From positions 868,001-932,000 of the forward strand of contig NZ_JACWMS010000001.1 of NCBI RefSeq assembly GCF_014673215.1: DNA of 64,000 bases, given 5' to 3'. This document shows positions 50,905 to 60,778 of the stretch, piece after piece. Origin of the DNA: Gordonia hankookensis (GTDB lineage: Bacteria; Actinomycetota; Actinomycetes; Mycobacteriales; Mycobacteriaceae). The translations under genes were made by a program, and so were the position numbers. Each line of letters opens with the position of its first letter. Position 1 is the first letter of the stretch. The notes under the pieces are model-generated. The model saw only the letters and a list, made by a program, of their open reading frames with translations. It was not told where the DNA came from and did not search any database.

Positions 50905-53900
50905 GTCCGTTCGCTACCTTCCGCCTCAGCCGAATCCGTAGGGTTTGCGCGCGCGGCGTCCCGGTCCCGGCGGGCACCGGCGATCACGCCGTGGGCACGC
51001 TCACGAAGCTCGGCCAGGAGTCCGTCGAAACCCTCCGGGCCGGATTCCGCCAGCCCGGGAACAAGTGTCATGAGAGCCATCGTCAGCGCCGAATCCGCAT
51101 CGGATGCTGCAGGATTCATCGCGCTGGTCATCATCTCCAGGTCTCCGAAACCGAGTGCCGCACGACCACCGACCGCGGTGGCGGTGCGATCGATTGCGGC
51201 GGCCTCGAAGACCAGTGCGGCCAGACTCTCGTCCGCATCGTCCACCGGCGATCCGGCCGCGGCCACCACCTCGTCGTCGAGGCGAATGCTCACGTCACCG
51301 ACCACACATTCCGGATCGTCCGCGACCGCCTCGAGCAACTGCAGATATCGTTGGGCCATCCGCTCGATCGTCGCCCGATCGAAAAGATCTGTGGCATAGA
51401 GGAATTGTGCGCGCAGCGCACCCCCGTGCTCGTCCCGTTCCGGATCGTTCGGGAAGAGGGTGAGCTGCAGGTCGACCTTGGCCGATGCCAGCTCCTCGTG
51501 GATCGGTTCGACAGTGAGCCGATCGAACTGCAGCGTAGGGAATTCCACGTCCTGGAAGGCGAGCATCACCTGATAGACCGGGTTGTAGGAGGTGGGGGGT
51601 TTGGGCAGCACCCGGGACACGATGTTCTCGAATGCGACATCGGTGTGCGACATGTCGGCGAGATCGTCGTTGCGCACGCGCTCGAGCAGATCGACGAACC
51701 GCTCACCCGGGCGCACCCGGGTCCGCAGGGCCAACGTGTTGACGAACATCCCCACCACATCGTCGAGGCTCTGCTCGCCGCGGCCGGCGAACGGTGTTCC
51801 GATCACCAGGTCGTCGCGTCCGGAGATCCGATTCAACAGCATCGCGAACGCGGCGTGGATCACCATGAACGACGTGGTGTGATGCTGCCGCGCAACGATG
51901 TCCAGATTGGCCACCACAGACGCGGGGACCTCGAAGTTCACCGTGTCACCGCGGAAACTGGGCGTCTTCGGCCTGGAGTGGTCGTGGGGCAGCTCCAACC
52001 GCTCGGGCGCCCCCGCCAACCGCTCGTCCCAGTACGCGAGTTGACGCTCCTCCTCGGTGACGCCGTCGCCGTCGGTGACCGCGAGACGTTCGGACAGCCA
52101 GAGGCTGAAGTCCGCGTACTGCACCGGAAGGGGTTTCCATGCCGGCTCGGCCCCCGCGCTGCGCGCCGCGTACGCCGTCATCAGATCCCGCGCCAGTGGC
52201 GCCATCGACGCCCCGTCCGCGCTGATGTGGTGGACGACGAAGACCAGGATGTGCTCATGCGCCGAGACCTTGAGCAGCACGGCACGTACCGGCGGCCTGG
52301 TCGTGATGTCGAATCCCTCGCCGGTGACCTGACCGACGGCCGACTCGATCGATGTCGTGACGGTGCGCTCCTCGATGGTCAGTTCACTCTCGACCACGTC
52401 GGCAGGCATGATCACCTGGATCGGCTCGTCCTTGATCATCGGATAGGTCGTACGCAGCGATTCGTGCCTGCGGACGATGTCCGCGGTCGCGAGTTGCAGC
52501 GCGACGACATCGAGATCGCCTGCCAGCCGCAGCGCCATGGCGACGTTGTAGGCCGCGGACCGGGGATCGGCACGGTTGACGAGCCACAGTCCACGCTGCA
52601 TTCCGGACACCCGAACGAGCTCCGCGCGACTGCGCGCGAGCAACGGCGGGGCGCCATGGCCGGTCGGGCCACCGGCGAGAGCATGCGCGAGCGACGACAC
52701 CGTCGGACGCTCGAACAGCAGCTTCACCGGTACTTGTCGGTCCAGGAGCGCGGAGAGCCGGGAGGTCACTTTGGTCGCCGAGAGTGAACTGCCACCGAGG
52801 TCGAAGAAATCGGCATCGGCACCGACCCGATCCTGGCCGAGTACCTGGCCGAAGATGCCCGCGACGACCGCCTCCATCTGCGAACTGGGCGCCCGATACG
52901 GCGCGGACACGGTGAAGTCCACGGGCGGAAGGGATTTCCGGTCGATCTTGCCGGCCGTGGTCAACCGGAACTCCTTCACGATCACCACTGCGTGCGGAAC
53001 CATGTATCCGGGCAGTTGCGCGGCCGCGTGCTCGAGTATCCGCTTGGGCTCGACCGTCGCGCCCTCGACCAGCCGCGCGTAGGTCACCAGCACGTCGTCG
53101 CCGCCCGGTCCGGGCACCCCGAGGCTGACCACCTCGGTCACCATCGGGTGATGCAGGATCGCGGCGTCGACCTCGCCCGGCTCGATACGCAGTCCGCGGA
53201 TCTTGAGCTGGAAGTCGGTGCGGCCCACATACCGGAGATTCCCCGAGGTCGTACGTACGGCGCGGTCGCCCGTGCGGTACATCCGATCTCCGGCGGAGAA
53301 CGGGTTCGCCACGAATCGGGTGGCGGTGAGATCGCTTCGGCGGTGATAGGCACGGGCGAGCTGGGCCCCGGACAGATACAGTTCGCCGGGTACCCCTACG
53401 GGGACCGGGCGAAGAGTGTGATCGAGCAGCAGACCGCCGACTCCCGGCACCGGCTGCCCGATCGTGACCTCGTCGCCCTCGTGCAGTGGCCCCGCAGCGG
53501 TGGCCCAGATCGTCACCTCGGTCGGGCCGTAGAGGTTGAAGAACGCCCGGCCGGCCCGCGCCCACTTCCGCATCAGGTCGGGGGGACATGCCTCGCCGAC
53601 GCTGATCACGCGGCTCAGGCTGGGTACGGCGGCCGGTTCCAGCGTGCCGAGTGCGGACGGGGTCATGACCGCGTGGGTGACCCGATGCCGATCGATGAGC
53701 TCGGCGAGCTCGTCGCCGCCGAACACCCCCGCCGGGCTGACGACGAGCTCGGCACCCGTGCACAACGCCATCAGGATCTCGAAGATGGACGCGTCGAAAC
53801 TCGGTGACGCGACATGAAGCACCCGCGACCGCTGGTCGAGGCGCAGGATCTTCTGCTGATTCGCCACCATGTTCGCGAGCCCGACATGACTGAGCGCGGC

Positions 53901-56900
53901 TGCCTTCGGGCGTCCGGTGGAACCGGAGGTGTAGATCAGGTATGCGAGGTCGTCCACGCGCGGCGCACTCCGGAGCTCACCGGCGTGCACGCGCGCACCA
54001 CTGTGACCGGCCAGTTGCAGCTCGACCGCTGCGTCGTCGACCTCCAGCCAGGACACACCCTCGGGTGCCTTGTCCCGGACAGCCGTCGACGTCAGTCCGA
54101 GGACAGCACCGCTGTCGGAGAGGATCTCCGCGAGCCGCGACGGCGGATGCCCGGGGTCGATGCTGACGAACGCGGCTCCCGACTTGATCACCGCGACCAT
54201 CGCGAGGACCGAGAGATGCGACCGCGGGATGCAGATCGCGACCAGGTCACCCGGGCCGAGACCACGGGCGACCAGTTCGCGCGCGAGTTGGTTCGACACC
54301 ACTTCCATGGTCGACCAGGTGATGGTGGACGTGCCGCTGATCGCCACTGCCGCCGGATTCGCCTGCGCCACCCCGGCGGTGAGCAGGTCGCGCAACGTCT
54401 CCGGGATCACCCGCGATTCCGGGGGCGCGATCAGTGCCGCCCGCTCCGCCCCTGCCACCAGATCGATCGTGCCGATGGGCCGGGCAGGCGATTCGATCAT
54501 CGTCCACAGGACCGTGACGAGTTGAGTCGCGACCCGCTCGATCGTCCGGTGATCGAAAATATCAGCAGCGTAGGCGAATTCCACGTCCAGACCCGCGGCG
54601 CCGACTTGATCGGTGACGGTGACGGAGAGATCGAACTTGGCGGCGGGCACCCGTGCGTCGAGCATCTCGGCCGACTCGACCCAGTCCCCGAGCGCCGTCG
54701 CCTGACCTGGATGCATCGTCAGAGCCACCTGGAACAACGGGGTGTGGGCCGCCGATCGTTCGGGGGCAACGGCTTCCACGACCCGCTCGAACGGGATGGA
54801 CGAGTGCCGCATCGCCCGGGTACGGGTGGTGTGCGCCCGATCGAGCAGCTCGGCGGGCGTGTCCTCGGGGCGCATCGAAGTCCGCAGCACCACGGTGTTG
54901 ACGAACATGCCGACCAGGTCGGCGGTCGCGGGCTCGTCGCGACCGGCGACGGCCGTCCCGATCGCCACCTCGTCCACCTCCGCCCACCTCGCGAGCAACA
55001 CCGCGAATGCGGTGTGCACCACGGAGAACGGGGTGACATTGTGGTCCTGGGCGAGTGAGCGGATACCGGCCGCGAGATCGGCGTCGAACACCGTGTCGAC
55101 GTAGCCGCCGTTTCCCGTGGCGACGTGCGGCCGCGGATGGTCGGTCGGCAACGGCAGGAAGCCCGGGAGCCCGGAGAGTTCCTCCTCCCAGAAGGCCAGA
55201 CCCTCCCGGGCGAGCGGGGTCGGGTTCTCCGGGTCACCGAGGAGCCGATGCTGCCAGATCGCGAAGTCGGCGTACTGCACCGTCAGCGGCGGCAATGCCG
55301 CGCTGCCGCCGGAGCGCCGCCCGCTGTAGGCCACGAAGAGATCGCGGATGAGCGGCACCAACGAGAATCCGTCGCCCGCGATGTGGTGGAGCACCACCAC
55401 CACGACGTACCCGGTCTGATCGCGGAGAATCCGCGCGCGGAACGGGATGTCGTGCGCCAGGTCGAATCCTCGGGCCGCCTCCGCGGCGACCGTCTCGTCG
55501 ACCCCCTCGTCGACGACCGCGACCTCGATGTCCAGAAAGCCCATCGCCTCGGTTCGCGACAAGATCTCCTGCACGGGCTCGCCGCCCACGGATGCGAACC
55601 TGGTGCGCAGGGTCTCGTGGCGATCGATCAGGTCGCCGAGTGCTCCTTGCAGGGCAGCGACGTCGACCTCGGTCCCGAGCCGGACGGCGCCGGGCATGTT
55701 GTAGGTGCTCGCCACCGGATCCATCCGGTTCACGAACCACAGCCGGGTCTGGGAGTGCGACAACGGGATCGTGTCGGGACGCTGCTCGACCCGGGTCAGT
55801 TCGGGACGGCCGTCGGCCCCGCCCCGCCGTGAACGCTCCGCGATCTCGCCGACGTCGACCGAGGTGAACACGTCGGTGAGGTCGATCCGCACATTGTGTT
55901 CGACCCGCGCCCTCGACACCAGGCGCGCGGCCATCAACGAATCACCACCCAGTGCGAAGACGTTGTCGCGCAATCCGACACGTTCGACGCTCAGGAGTTC
56001 ACCGATCAGCGATGCCAGCGTGTGCTCCACGGGCGTGCGCGGCGCCTCGTAGGCGATCACCGGTCGCAGGTCCGGCGCAGGCAGTTGCTTACGATCGAGT
56101 TTGCCGGTGGCGTTGATCGGGAACTGATCGAGCAGCACCGCCGCCGACGGGACCATGTGCGACGGCAGGTGACGACGACACCAGGACAGTGCGGCGGCCT
56201 CACTGACCGAATCGTCGTCGGACCGCAGATACGCCACCAGCACCGGCCCGGGCGCCAGGTCGGTGCGTGGCACCACCGCGGTGGCATCCACTCCCGGCAT
56301 GCTGTCGAGCACCGACTCGATCTCACCGGGTTCGATCCGCTGCCCGCGGATCTTGACCTGGAAGTCGGTGCGCCCCAGGTAATGCAGCTGGCCATCGGGG
56401 CTCCAGCGAACCAGGTCACCGGTGCGGTACATCCGGGAACCTCTCGGGCCCAGATGATTTGCGACAAAGCGGTCAGACGTCAGGTCCGACCGACCGACGT
56501 AGCCGTCGGCGAGCTGACATCCCGCGAGATAGAGTTCGCCCGCGACACCGGCGGGAACGGGCCGCAGACGGGTGTCGAGGACGTACACGTCGGTGTTGGC
56601 CACCGACCTGCCGATCGGCACCGGGCCGTCGTCGGGGACCACTCGATACTCGGTGACATCGATCGCGGCCTCGGTCGGACCGTAGAGATTGACCAATTCG
56701 GCCGACGAACCCTCCAGCACACGGTCGGCGAGGAGTCGCGGCAGCGCCTCGCCGGAGGTGAAGACCCGCCGGACAGTGGGCGGCAGCAGGGTCAGATGTC
56801 CGTCGTTCTGCAGGACCTCGGTGTAGACGTCGAGCATCGACGGCACGAAATGCAGGACGTTGACCTGCTCTTCGGTGATCAGGTCGAGAAGGTATTCCGG

Positions 56901-58979
56901 ATCTCGGTGCCCGTCCGGCCGGGCGATCACCATCTGCGCTCCCTGGGCCAACGGCCACAGCAGCTCCCAGACGGACACGTCGAAGGTGAACGGCGTCTTG
57001 TACAGCACCTTGTCGCCCGCGGCCAACGGGTAGTTGTCCTGCATCCAGGCGAGCCGGTTGTGCACCGCCGCGTGCGACACCTGCACTCCCTTCGGGGTGC
57101 CGGTCGATCCCGAGGTGAACAGGACGTAGGCGGCCTCGCTGCCGCCACCGGTCACACCGGCAGAGGCGGGCTCGGCAGGTGCCTCGGGATTGTTCGCTGC
57201 GGTGTCGAATCCGATGGAACCGAGCAGTGCGGCGTCGACGATCAGGTGGGCGGCGACGGTCTCGGCGATGAGACGGCGTCGCTCCTGCGGCTGCGCGGGA
57301 TCGACGGGGACATAGGCCGCGCCGACGGAGAGAGTCGCGTAGATGGCGGCGACCTGTGCGATACCGCGGTCGAGGGCCACCACCACGTGATCGCCACGTC
57401 CGACGCCCGAATTGACCAGGTGCGCTGCGATGAGAGTCCGGAGGCGATCGAACTGGGCGTAGGTCCAGCGTCGTCCTCCGGACTCGATGGCGACATCCTC
57501 GCCCCGGTCACGAACCCGCCGAGCGAAGGCGGCGAGCAGGTGTGCATCGGGATCCGGCGGTGTGGCCTGCGGTCCGACGCCGAGACCGACCATCTCCTCG
57601 CGTTCACCGTCGAGCAGCAGGTCGACGTCGCCGATCAGCATGTCCATCTCGGAGAAGATGCGGTCGAGGAAGGCCAGGAAGCGCTGGAGGTGTCCCTCGA
57701 GCTCGACGGTCGAGTAGAGATTCGGATTCCCGTGGAAGTCGACCACCAGCCGGGCGCCGGGGCTGGCCTGATACACGTTCAACCGCAGATCTTCCAGAAT
57801 CCCCGATGTGAGGATCTGGTAATCAACTGTGGCGCCGGTCAATTCGATCGGCTTGTCGAAGAACATCAGATTGATGATCGGGCCGAACGACGCCGTGTTC
57901 GCATCCTGCAGGCCGGCGTCGATACGGATGTCCTCGAACCGGTACCGCTGGTGGCGGAGGGCGCCGGTCAGCTCGAGCTGCACCTGTTCGATCAGGCCGC
58001 GCATCGTCAGCCGTGAGGCGTCGCAAACCCGGACCGGAAGCATGTTGGCGAGCATTCCGCTGGCGCGCTTGATCTTTGCCGTCGCGCGGCCGGTGACGGG
58101 GAGACTCAGCACCACATCGTCGGTGCCGGCCATCCGGGCCAGGTAGGCCGAGAAGCCCGCGGTGAGGAGCACTGCCGCCGATGTGTTGGCCTCGGCTGCG
58201 ACCCGGTCGAGATCGGACTGCTGGGATGCGCTCAGCTCCGATCCGGCGACCAGGTTACGAGGTGACAGCTCCGCGGCCACCGATCGATGGGCGAGGGTGA
58301 CGCGCTCGGGCAGATCGCTGACCCGGTCGATCCAGTAGGCACGGTCGGCCTCCCGGCGGGTGCCGGCGATGTACTTCTTGTCGTCCTCGACCAGTTCGGC
58401 CAGTGAGGCGCCCCGATTCGACACGTACTCCGAGCCCGCGACGGCCGCGTTGTACCTGTTCACCGCATCGAGCACCCCGGTCAGCCCGGCATAGCCGTCC
58501 ATCGCGATGTGATGAGCCCGCACGTACCAGAAAGAACGGTCGTCGGCGACCCTGATGAGCGTCGACACGACCAGATGGTCGCGTCGCAGATCCATGTGTT
58601 GCTGATAATCGTCATTCATCCATCGGTGCGCTGCACCGACGGGATCCGCATGGTCGCGGAAATCGAGGAAATCGAGATCGTTGTCGAGACCTTGATCGAC
58701 GATCTGCATCGGTACGCCGTTGACTTCCACGATCCGGGTGAAGGCCGACTCGCGTTCACGCGCATTTCCGACGACCGCCTCCCGGAAGAGATCACGATCG
58801 AGTGGTCGGTCTTTGTCCCGGATATCGAGATACTGAGCAACGGTAACGGAATAGTCGGATGAGAGATTCTCGGCAAACCACATCCCGCGCTGCGCTGCGG
58901 TCAGCGCGAAGGGGACCAGTTCTGCCCCGCTCTCGGTGTCTGTCTCAGTGGCGTCATGGGTGTTCTCGACCGAACCCAT
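50901..58979 (-). CDS. NRPS: starter-type C-A(Ser)-PCP-C-A-PCP-C + mini-domain
   Basis: 2692 residues. Order: C1 (HHIAMDG near residue 157), A1 (TSGSTG 623), PCP (GGDSL 1011), C2 (HHIAGDG 1200), A2 (1684), PCP (GGSSL 2063), C3 (HHISADG 2251), then an A-domain-like mini-domain of about 90 residues and a charged tail. C1 (FALTAAQRGMWFAENL) differs from the internal C domains and resembles the first C domain of EntF/DhbF-type and lipopeptide starter synthetases; with no module before it, it probably attaches an acyl or aryl group. A1 pocket residues DVWHFSLID with the A10 Lys give Ser. A2 (DAFVIVLIW) is unassigned. The protein ends in a C domain whose A-PCP partner is on the next protein. AGAGGGG precedes the ATG, and an exporter operon is divergent. 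Confidence 0.96.
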   Translation of the reverse strand: MGSVENTHDATETDTESGAELVPFALTAAQRGMWFAENLSSDYSVTVAQYLDIRDKDRPLDRDLFREAVVGNARERESAFTRIVEVNGVPMQIVDQGLDNDLDFLDFRDHADPVGAAHRWMNDDYQQHMDLRRDHLVVSTLIRVADDRSFWYVRAHHIAMDGYAGLTGVLDAVNRYNAAVAGSEYVSNRGASLAELVEDDKKYIAGTRREADRAYWIDRVSDLPERVTLAHRSVAAELSPRNLVAGSELSASQQSDLDRVAAEANTSAAVLLTAGFSAYLARMAGTDDVVLSLPVTGRATAKIKRASGMLANMLPVRVCDASRLTMRGLIEQVQLELTGALRHQRYRFEDIRIDAGLQDANTASFGPIINLMFFDKPIELTGATVDYQILTSGILEDLRLNVYQASPGARLVVDFHGNPNLYSTVELEGHLQRFLAFLDRIFSEMDMLIGDVDLLLDGEREEMVGLGVGPQATPPDPDAHLLAAFARRVRDRGEDVAIESGGRRWTYAQFDRLRTLIAAHLVNSGVGRGDHVVVALDRGIAQVAAIYATLSVGAAYVPVDPAQPQERRRLIAETVAAHLIVDAALLGSIGFDTAANNPEAPAEPASAGVTGGGSEAAYVLFTSGSTGTPKGVQVSHAAVHNRLAWMQDNYPLAAGDKVLYKTPFTFDVSVWELLWPLAQGAQMVIARPDGHRDPEYLLDLITEEQVNVLHFVPSMLDVYTEVLQNDGHLTLLPPTVRRVFTSGEALPRLLADRVLEGSSAELVNLYGPTEAAIDVTEYRVVPDDGPVPIGRSVANTDVYVLDTRLRPVPAGVAGELYLAGCQLADGYVGRSDLTSDRFVANHLGPRGSRMYRTGDLVRWSPDGQLHYLGRTDFQVKIRGQRIEPGEIESVLDSMPGVDATAVVPRTDLAPGPVLVAYLRSDDDSVSEAAALSWCRRHLPSHMVPSAAVLLDQFPINATGKLDRKQLPAPDLRPVIAYEAPRTPVEHTLASLIGELLSVERVGLRDNVFALGGDSLMAARLVSRARVEHNVRIDLTDVFTSVDVGEIAERSRRGGADGRPELTRVEQRPDTIPLSHSQTRLWFVNRMDPVASTYNMPGAVRLGTEVDVAALQGALGDLIDRHETLRTRFASVGGEPVQEILSRTEAMGFLDIEVAVVDEGVDETVAAEAARGFDLAHDIPFRARILRDQTGYVVVVVLHHIAGDGFSLVPLIRDLFVAYSGRRSGGSAALPPLTVQYADFAIWQHRLLGDPENPTPLAREGLAFWEEELSGLPGFLPLPTDHPRPHVATGNGGYVDTVFDADLAAGIRSLAQDHNVTPFSVVHTAFAVLLARWAEVDEVAIGTAVAGRDEPATADLVGMFVNTVVLRTSMRPEDTPAELLDRAHTTRTRAMRHSSIPFERVVEAVAPERSAAHTPLFQVALTMHPGQATALGDWVESAEMLDARVPAAKFDLSVTVTDQVGAAGLDVEFAYAADIFDHRTIERVATQLVTVLWTMIESPARPIGTIDLVAGAERAALIAPPESRVIPETLRDLLTAGVAQANPAAVAISGTSTITWSTMEVVSNQLARELVARGLGPGDLVAICIPRSHLSVLAMVAVIKSGAAFVSIDPGHPPSRLAEILSDSGAVLGLTSTAVRDKAPEGVSWLEVDDAAVELQLAGHSGARVHAGELRSAPRVDDLAYLIYTSGSTGRPKAAALSHVGLANMVANQQKILRLDQRSRVLHVASPSFDASIFEILMALCTGAELVVSPAGVFGGDELAELIDRHRVTHAVMTPSALGTLEPAAVPSLSRVISVGEACPPDLMRKWARAGRAFFNLYGPTEVTIWATAAGPLHEGDEVTIGQPVPGVGGLLLDHTLRPVPVGVPGELYLSGAQLARAYHRRSDLTATRFVANPFSAGDRMYRTGDRAVRTTSGNLRYVGRTDFQLKIRGLRIEPGEVDAAILHHPMVTEVVSLGVPGPGGDDVLVTYARLVEGATVEPKRILEHAAAQLPGYMVPHAVVIVKEFRLTTAGKIDRKSLPPVDFTVSAPYRAPSSQMEAVVAGIFGQVLGQDRVGADADFFDLGGSSLSATKVTSRLSALLDRQVPVKLLFERPTVSSLAHALAGGPTGHGAPPLLARSRAELVRVSGMQRGLWLVNRADPRSAAYNVAMALRLAGDLDVVALQLATADIVRRHESLRTTYPMIKDEPIQVIMPADVVESELTIEERTVTTSIESAVGQVTGEGFDITTRPPVRAVLLKVSAHEHILVFVVHHISADGASMAPLARDLMTAYAARSAGAEPAWKPLPVQYADFSLWLSERLAVTDGDGVTEEERQLAYWDERLAGAPERLELPHDHSRPKTPSFRGDTVNFEVPASVVANLDIVARQHHTTSFMVIHAAFAMLLNRISGRDDLVIGTPFAGRGEQSLDDVVGMFVNTLALRTRVRPGERFVDLLERVRNDDLADMSHTDVAFENIVSRVLPKPPTSYNPVYQVMLAFQDVEFPTLQFDRLTVEPIHEELASAKVDLQLTLFPNDPERDEHGGALRAQFLYATDLFDRATIERMAQRYLQLLEAVADDPECVVGDVSIRLDDEVVAAAGSPVDDADESLAALVFEAAAIDRTATAVGGRAALGFGDLEMMTSAMNPAASDADSALTMALMTLVPGLAESGPEGFDGLLAELRERAHGVIAGARRDRDAARANPTDSAEAEGSERT
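50975..51235 (-). other. C-terminal A-domain-like mini-domain of the upstream NRPS
   Basis: It follows C3 where an A domain would normally start: ESLAALVFEAAAIDRTATAV, then ALGFGDLE, DADSALTMALMTLVPG and a tail FDGLLAELRERAHGVIAG, then a charged low-complexity end. It aligns with the N-terminal mini-domain of the partner synthetase and with the two stand-alone small proteins. It has no catalytic motif. Confidence 0.65.
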
Positions 58980-59476
58980 AGCCCCTCTTTCCCAGGTCAG
59001 CGGCCAGCCCGGCCCGACGGCGGCTGACGATCAACCGACGCTCGGGTCGTTGTGGGCTGTCTGTTCGCGGGAACTCCGTTCCCAGGCAACAGTGTGCGTC
59101 ATTATCCACCTTTCCCAACGAAATTCACCATGATTCGTTTGAATGCAGGAACCCTTGCCCGCGCGGACGAATCTCAGGTAAACGGCTAGCTCACGATAGG
59201 AATTCGGCGGCGTGCCCAAGATCGTTACGCGCCCGAGTCCGAAGTCGTCCAAACGTACGAATGCGGTGCGCGGCGGCGTAATGATTCGGCCGCCGAGAGC
59301 GAGAATCTTTCCAGACCGTTCAAACAATTTCGGTAGCATCGCCCACACCCGATGCTCGGAACCGCCCGCGGGCATGCGCCTCGCGTCCCCACTGTCCGCG
59401 GTGTCGCGTGGCCCGAGAAGAGTGGTGCACACCCGCCCCCGACTCAGGCGACCGGGACGCCCGAGAGGAGCTGTCG
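58980..59476. other. 497-base divergent intergenic region
   Basis: It separates the NRPS start (minus) from the exporter ATPase start (plus) and is the longest non-coding stretch in the window. It is visibly less GC-rich than the genes, especially at 59098-59170 and 59270-59340. Weak -10 candidates are GATAAT on the minus strand near 59110 and TAGCAT on the plus strand at 59334, neither with a good -35. I see no clear palindrome or RNA structure. It should hold the control of both NRPS and exporter transcription. Confidence 0.6.
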
Positions 59477-60778
59477 ATGGCCGAGCAGTCCGGCGGGCCC
59501 ACGGCCGCCCGATCAAGCCTGCCGGCGACTCCCCGACATGCGGCGGTCGTCGCCGACGAGGCGCCGACGAGGCGCCTGCTCGCGGCGCCGACCGATGACG
59601 AGGGCCGGCCGACCGGCAACGGCCCGGCACGAGACGTCGCGTCCGGGTGGAACATCGTCGAATCCTCGGCACAGGCACAAGCACCGACCGCGATCCCGGA
59701 TACCGGGACGCCGCGGAGACCACCGCCGGTACCGGCCACCGTCGATCCGACCGCAGAAGACGACTCCTCGGCGCGTCCAGCCATCGAAGTCGTCAACCTG
59801 CACAAGCGATTCGGGGACAATGTCGCCGTCGAAAGTGTCAGCTTCTCGGTCGCGAAGGGGACCATCCTCGCGCTCCTCGGGCCCAACGGCGCGGGAAAGA
59901 CGACGACCGTCAACATGTTGTGCACCCTCCTCAAGCCCGACGGCGGCAGCGCAATCGTCGCCGGACACGATGTGGTGTCCGACGCCGCGGGGGTACGGCG
60001 ATCGATCATGCTGACCGGCCAGTTCGCCGCGCTCGACGAAGCGCTCAGCGGTCGGGACAATCTGATCCTGTTCGGGCGGCTGATGGGTCTGTCCAGGGCG
60101 ATGGCCCGGTCGCGAGCCGACGAACTGCTGACATCCTTCGAGCTGACCGCCGCCGCCAAACGCAAGGTCGGTGAGTACTCGGGTGGTATGCGGCGCCGGA
60201 TCGACATCGCGTGTGGCCTCGTCACGCAACCCGAGATCGTGTTCCTCGACGAGCCGACCACCGGGCTCGATCCGCGGAGCCGCCAGGAAGTCTGGAAGCT
60301 CGTCGAGTCCCTGCGGCGACAAGGCGTGACCACACTGCTGACCACGCAATACCTCGAAGAGGCCGATACCCTGTCCGATCACATCGTGGTGATCGACAAG
60401 GGCCGCGTGATCGCGTCCGGTACCGCCGACGCGCTCAAGACGGCGACCGGCGCGTCGCACTATCAGGTGACCCCCACCGATCCCGACGACCTGGATCGCC
60501 TGCTCGCGTGCCTGGACGGGATCGCGGTCGACGGGCAGGGTGTCAGGCGAGCCACCGAGGACGAGCCCGACGGGCCCGCCACCTTTGTCACGGTGCCGGC
60601 CGCCGACGGCGCAGACACGCTGGTCGAGATCGTCCAACGGACCAAGGACGCCGGCATCCGGTTGTCGGACGTGGCTCTCTCCCGCCCGAGCCTCGACGAG
60701 GTCTTCCTCGCCCTGACCGATCCGGCCGGCACCACGGCGGTGTCGGCCTCCGATGACGAGCAGAGCCCGGCCGGATGA
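59477..60778 (+). CDS. ABC exporter ATP-binding protein (DrrA type) with long N-terminal extension
   Basis: 433 residues. The ATPase core starts near residue 103 (IEVVNLHKRFGDNVAVESV), with Walker [11 protein letters not shown], signature YSGGMRRR, Walker [12 protein letters not shown] and TTQYLEEAD, then the usual DrrA C-terminal domain. The first 100 residues are Ala/Pro/Thr-rich, of low complexity and probably disordered; most DrrA proteins lack this. ATG at 59477 has GAGAGGAG six bases upstream; the frame opens 69 bases earlier without a site. It is divergent from the NRPS operon and overlaps the next permease gene (ATGA). Export of the locus 2 peptide is inferred from position. Confidence 0.93.
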   Translation: MAEQSGGPTAARSSLPATPRHAAVVADEAPTRRLLAAPTDDEGRPTGNGPARDVASGWNIVESSAQAQAPTAIPDTGTPRRPPPVPATVDPTAEDDSSARPAIEVVNLHKRFGDNVAVESVSFSVAKGTILALLGPNGAGKTTTVNMLCTLLKPDGGSAIVAGHDVVSDAAGVRRSIMLTGQFAALDEALSGRDNLILFGRLMGLSRAMARSRADELLTSFELTAAAKRKVGEYSGGMRRRIDIACGLVTQPEIVFLDEPTTGLDPRSRQEVWKLVESLRRQGVTTLLTTQYLEEADTLSDHIVVIDKGRVIASGTADALKTATGASHYQVTPTDPDDLDRLLACLDGIAVDGQGVRRATEDEPDGPATFVTVPAADGADTLVEIVQRTKDAGIRLSDVALSRPSLDEVFLALTDPAGTTAVSASDDEQSPAG

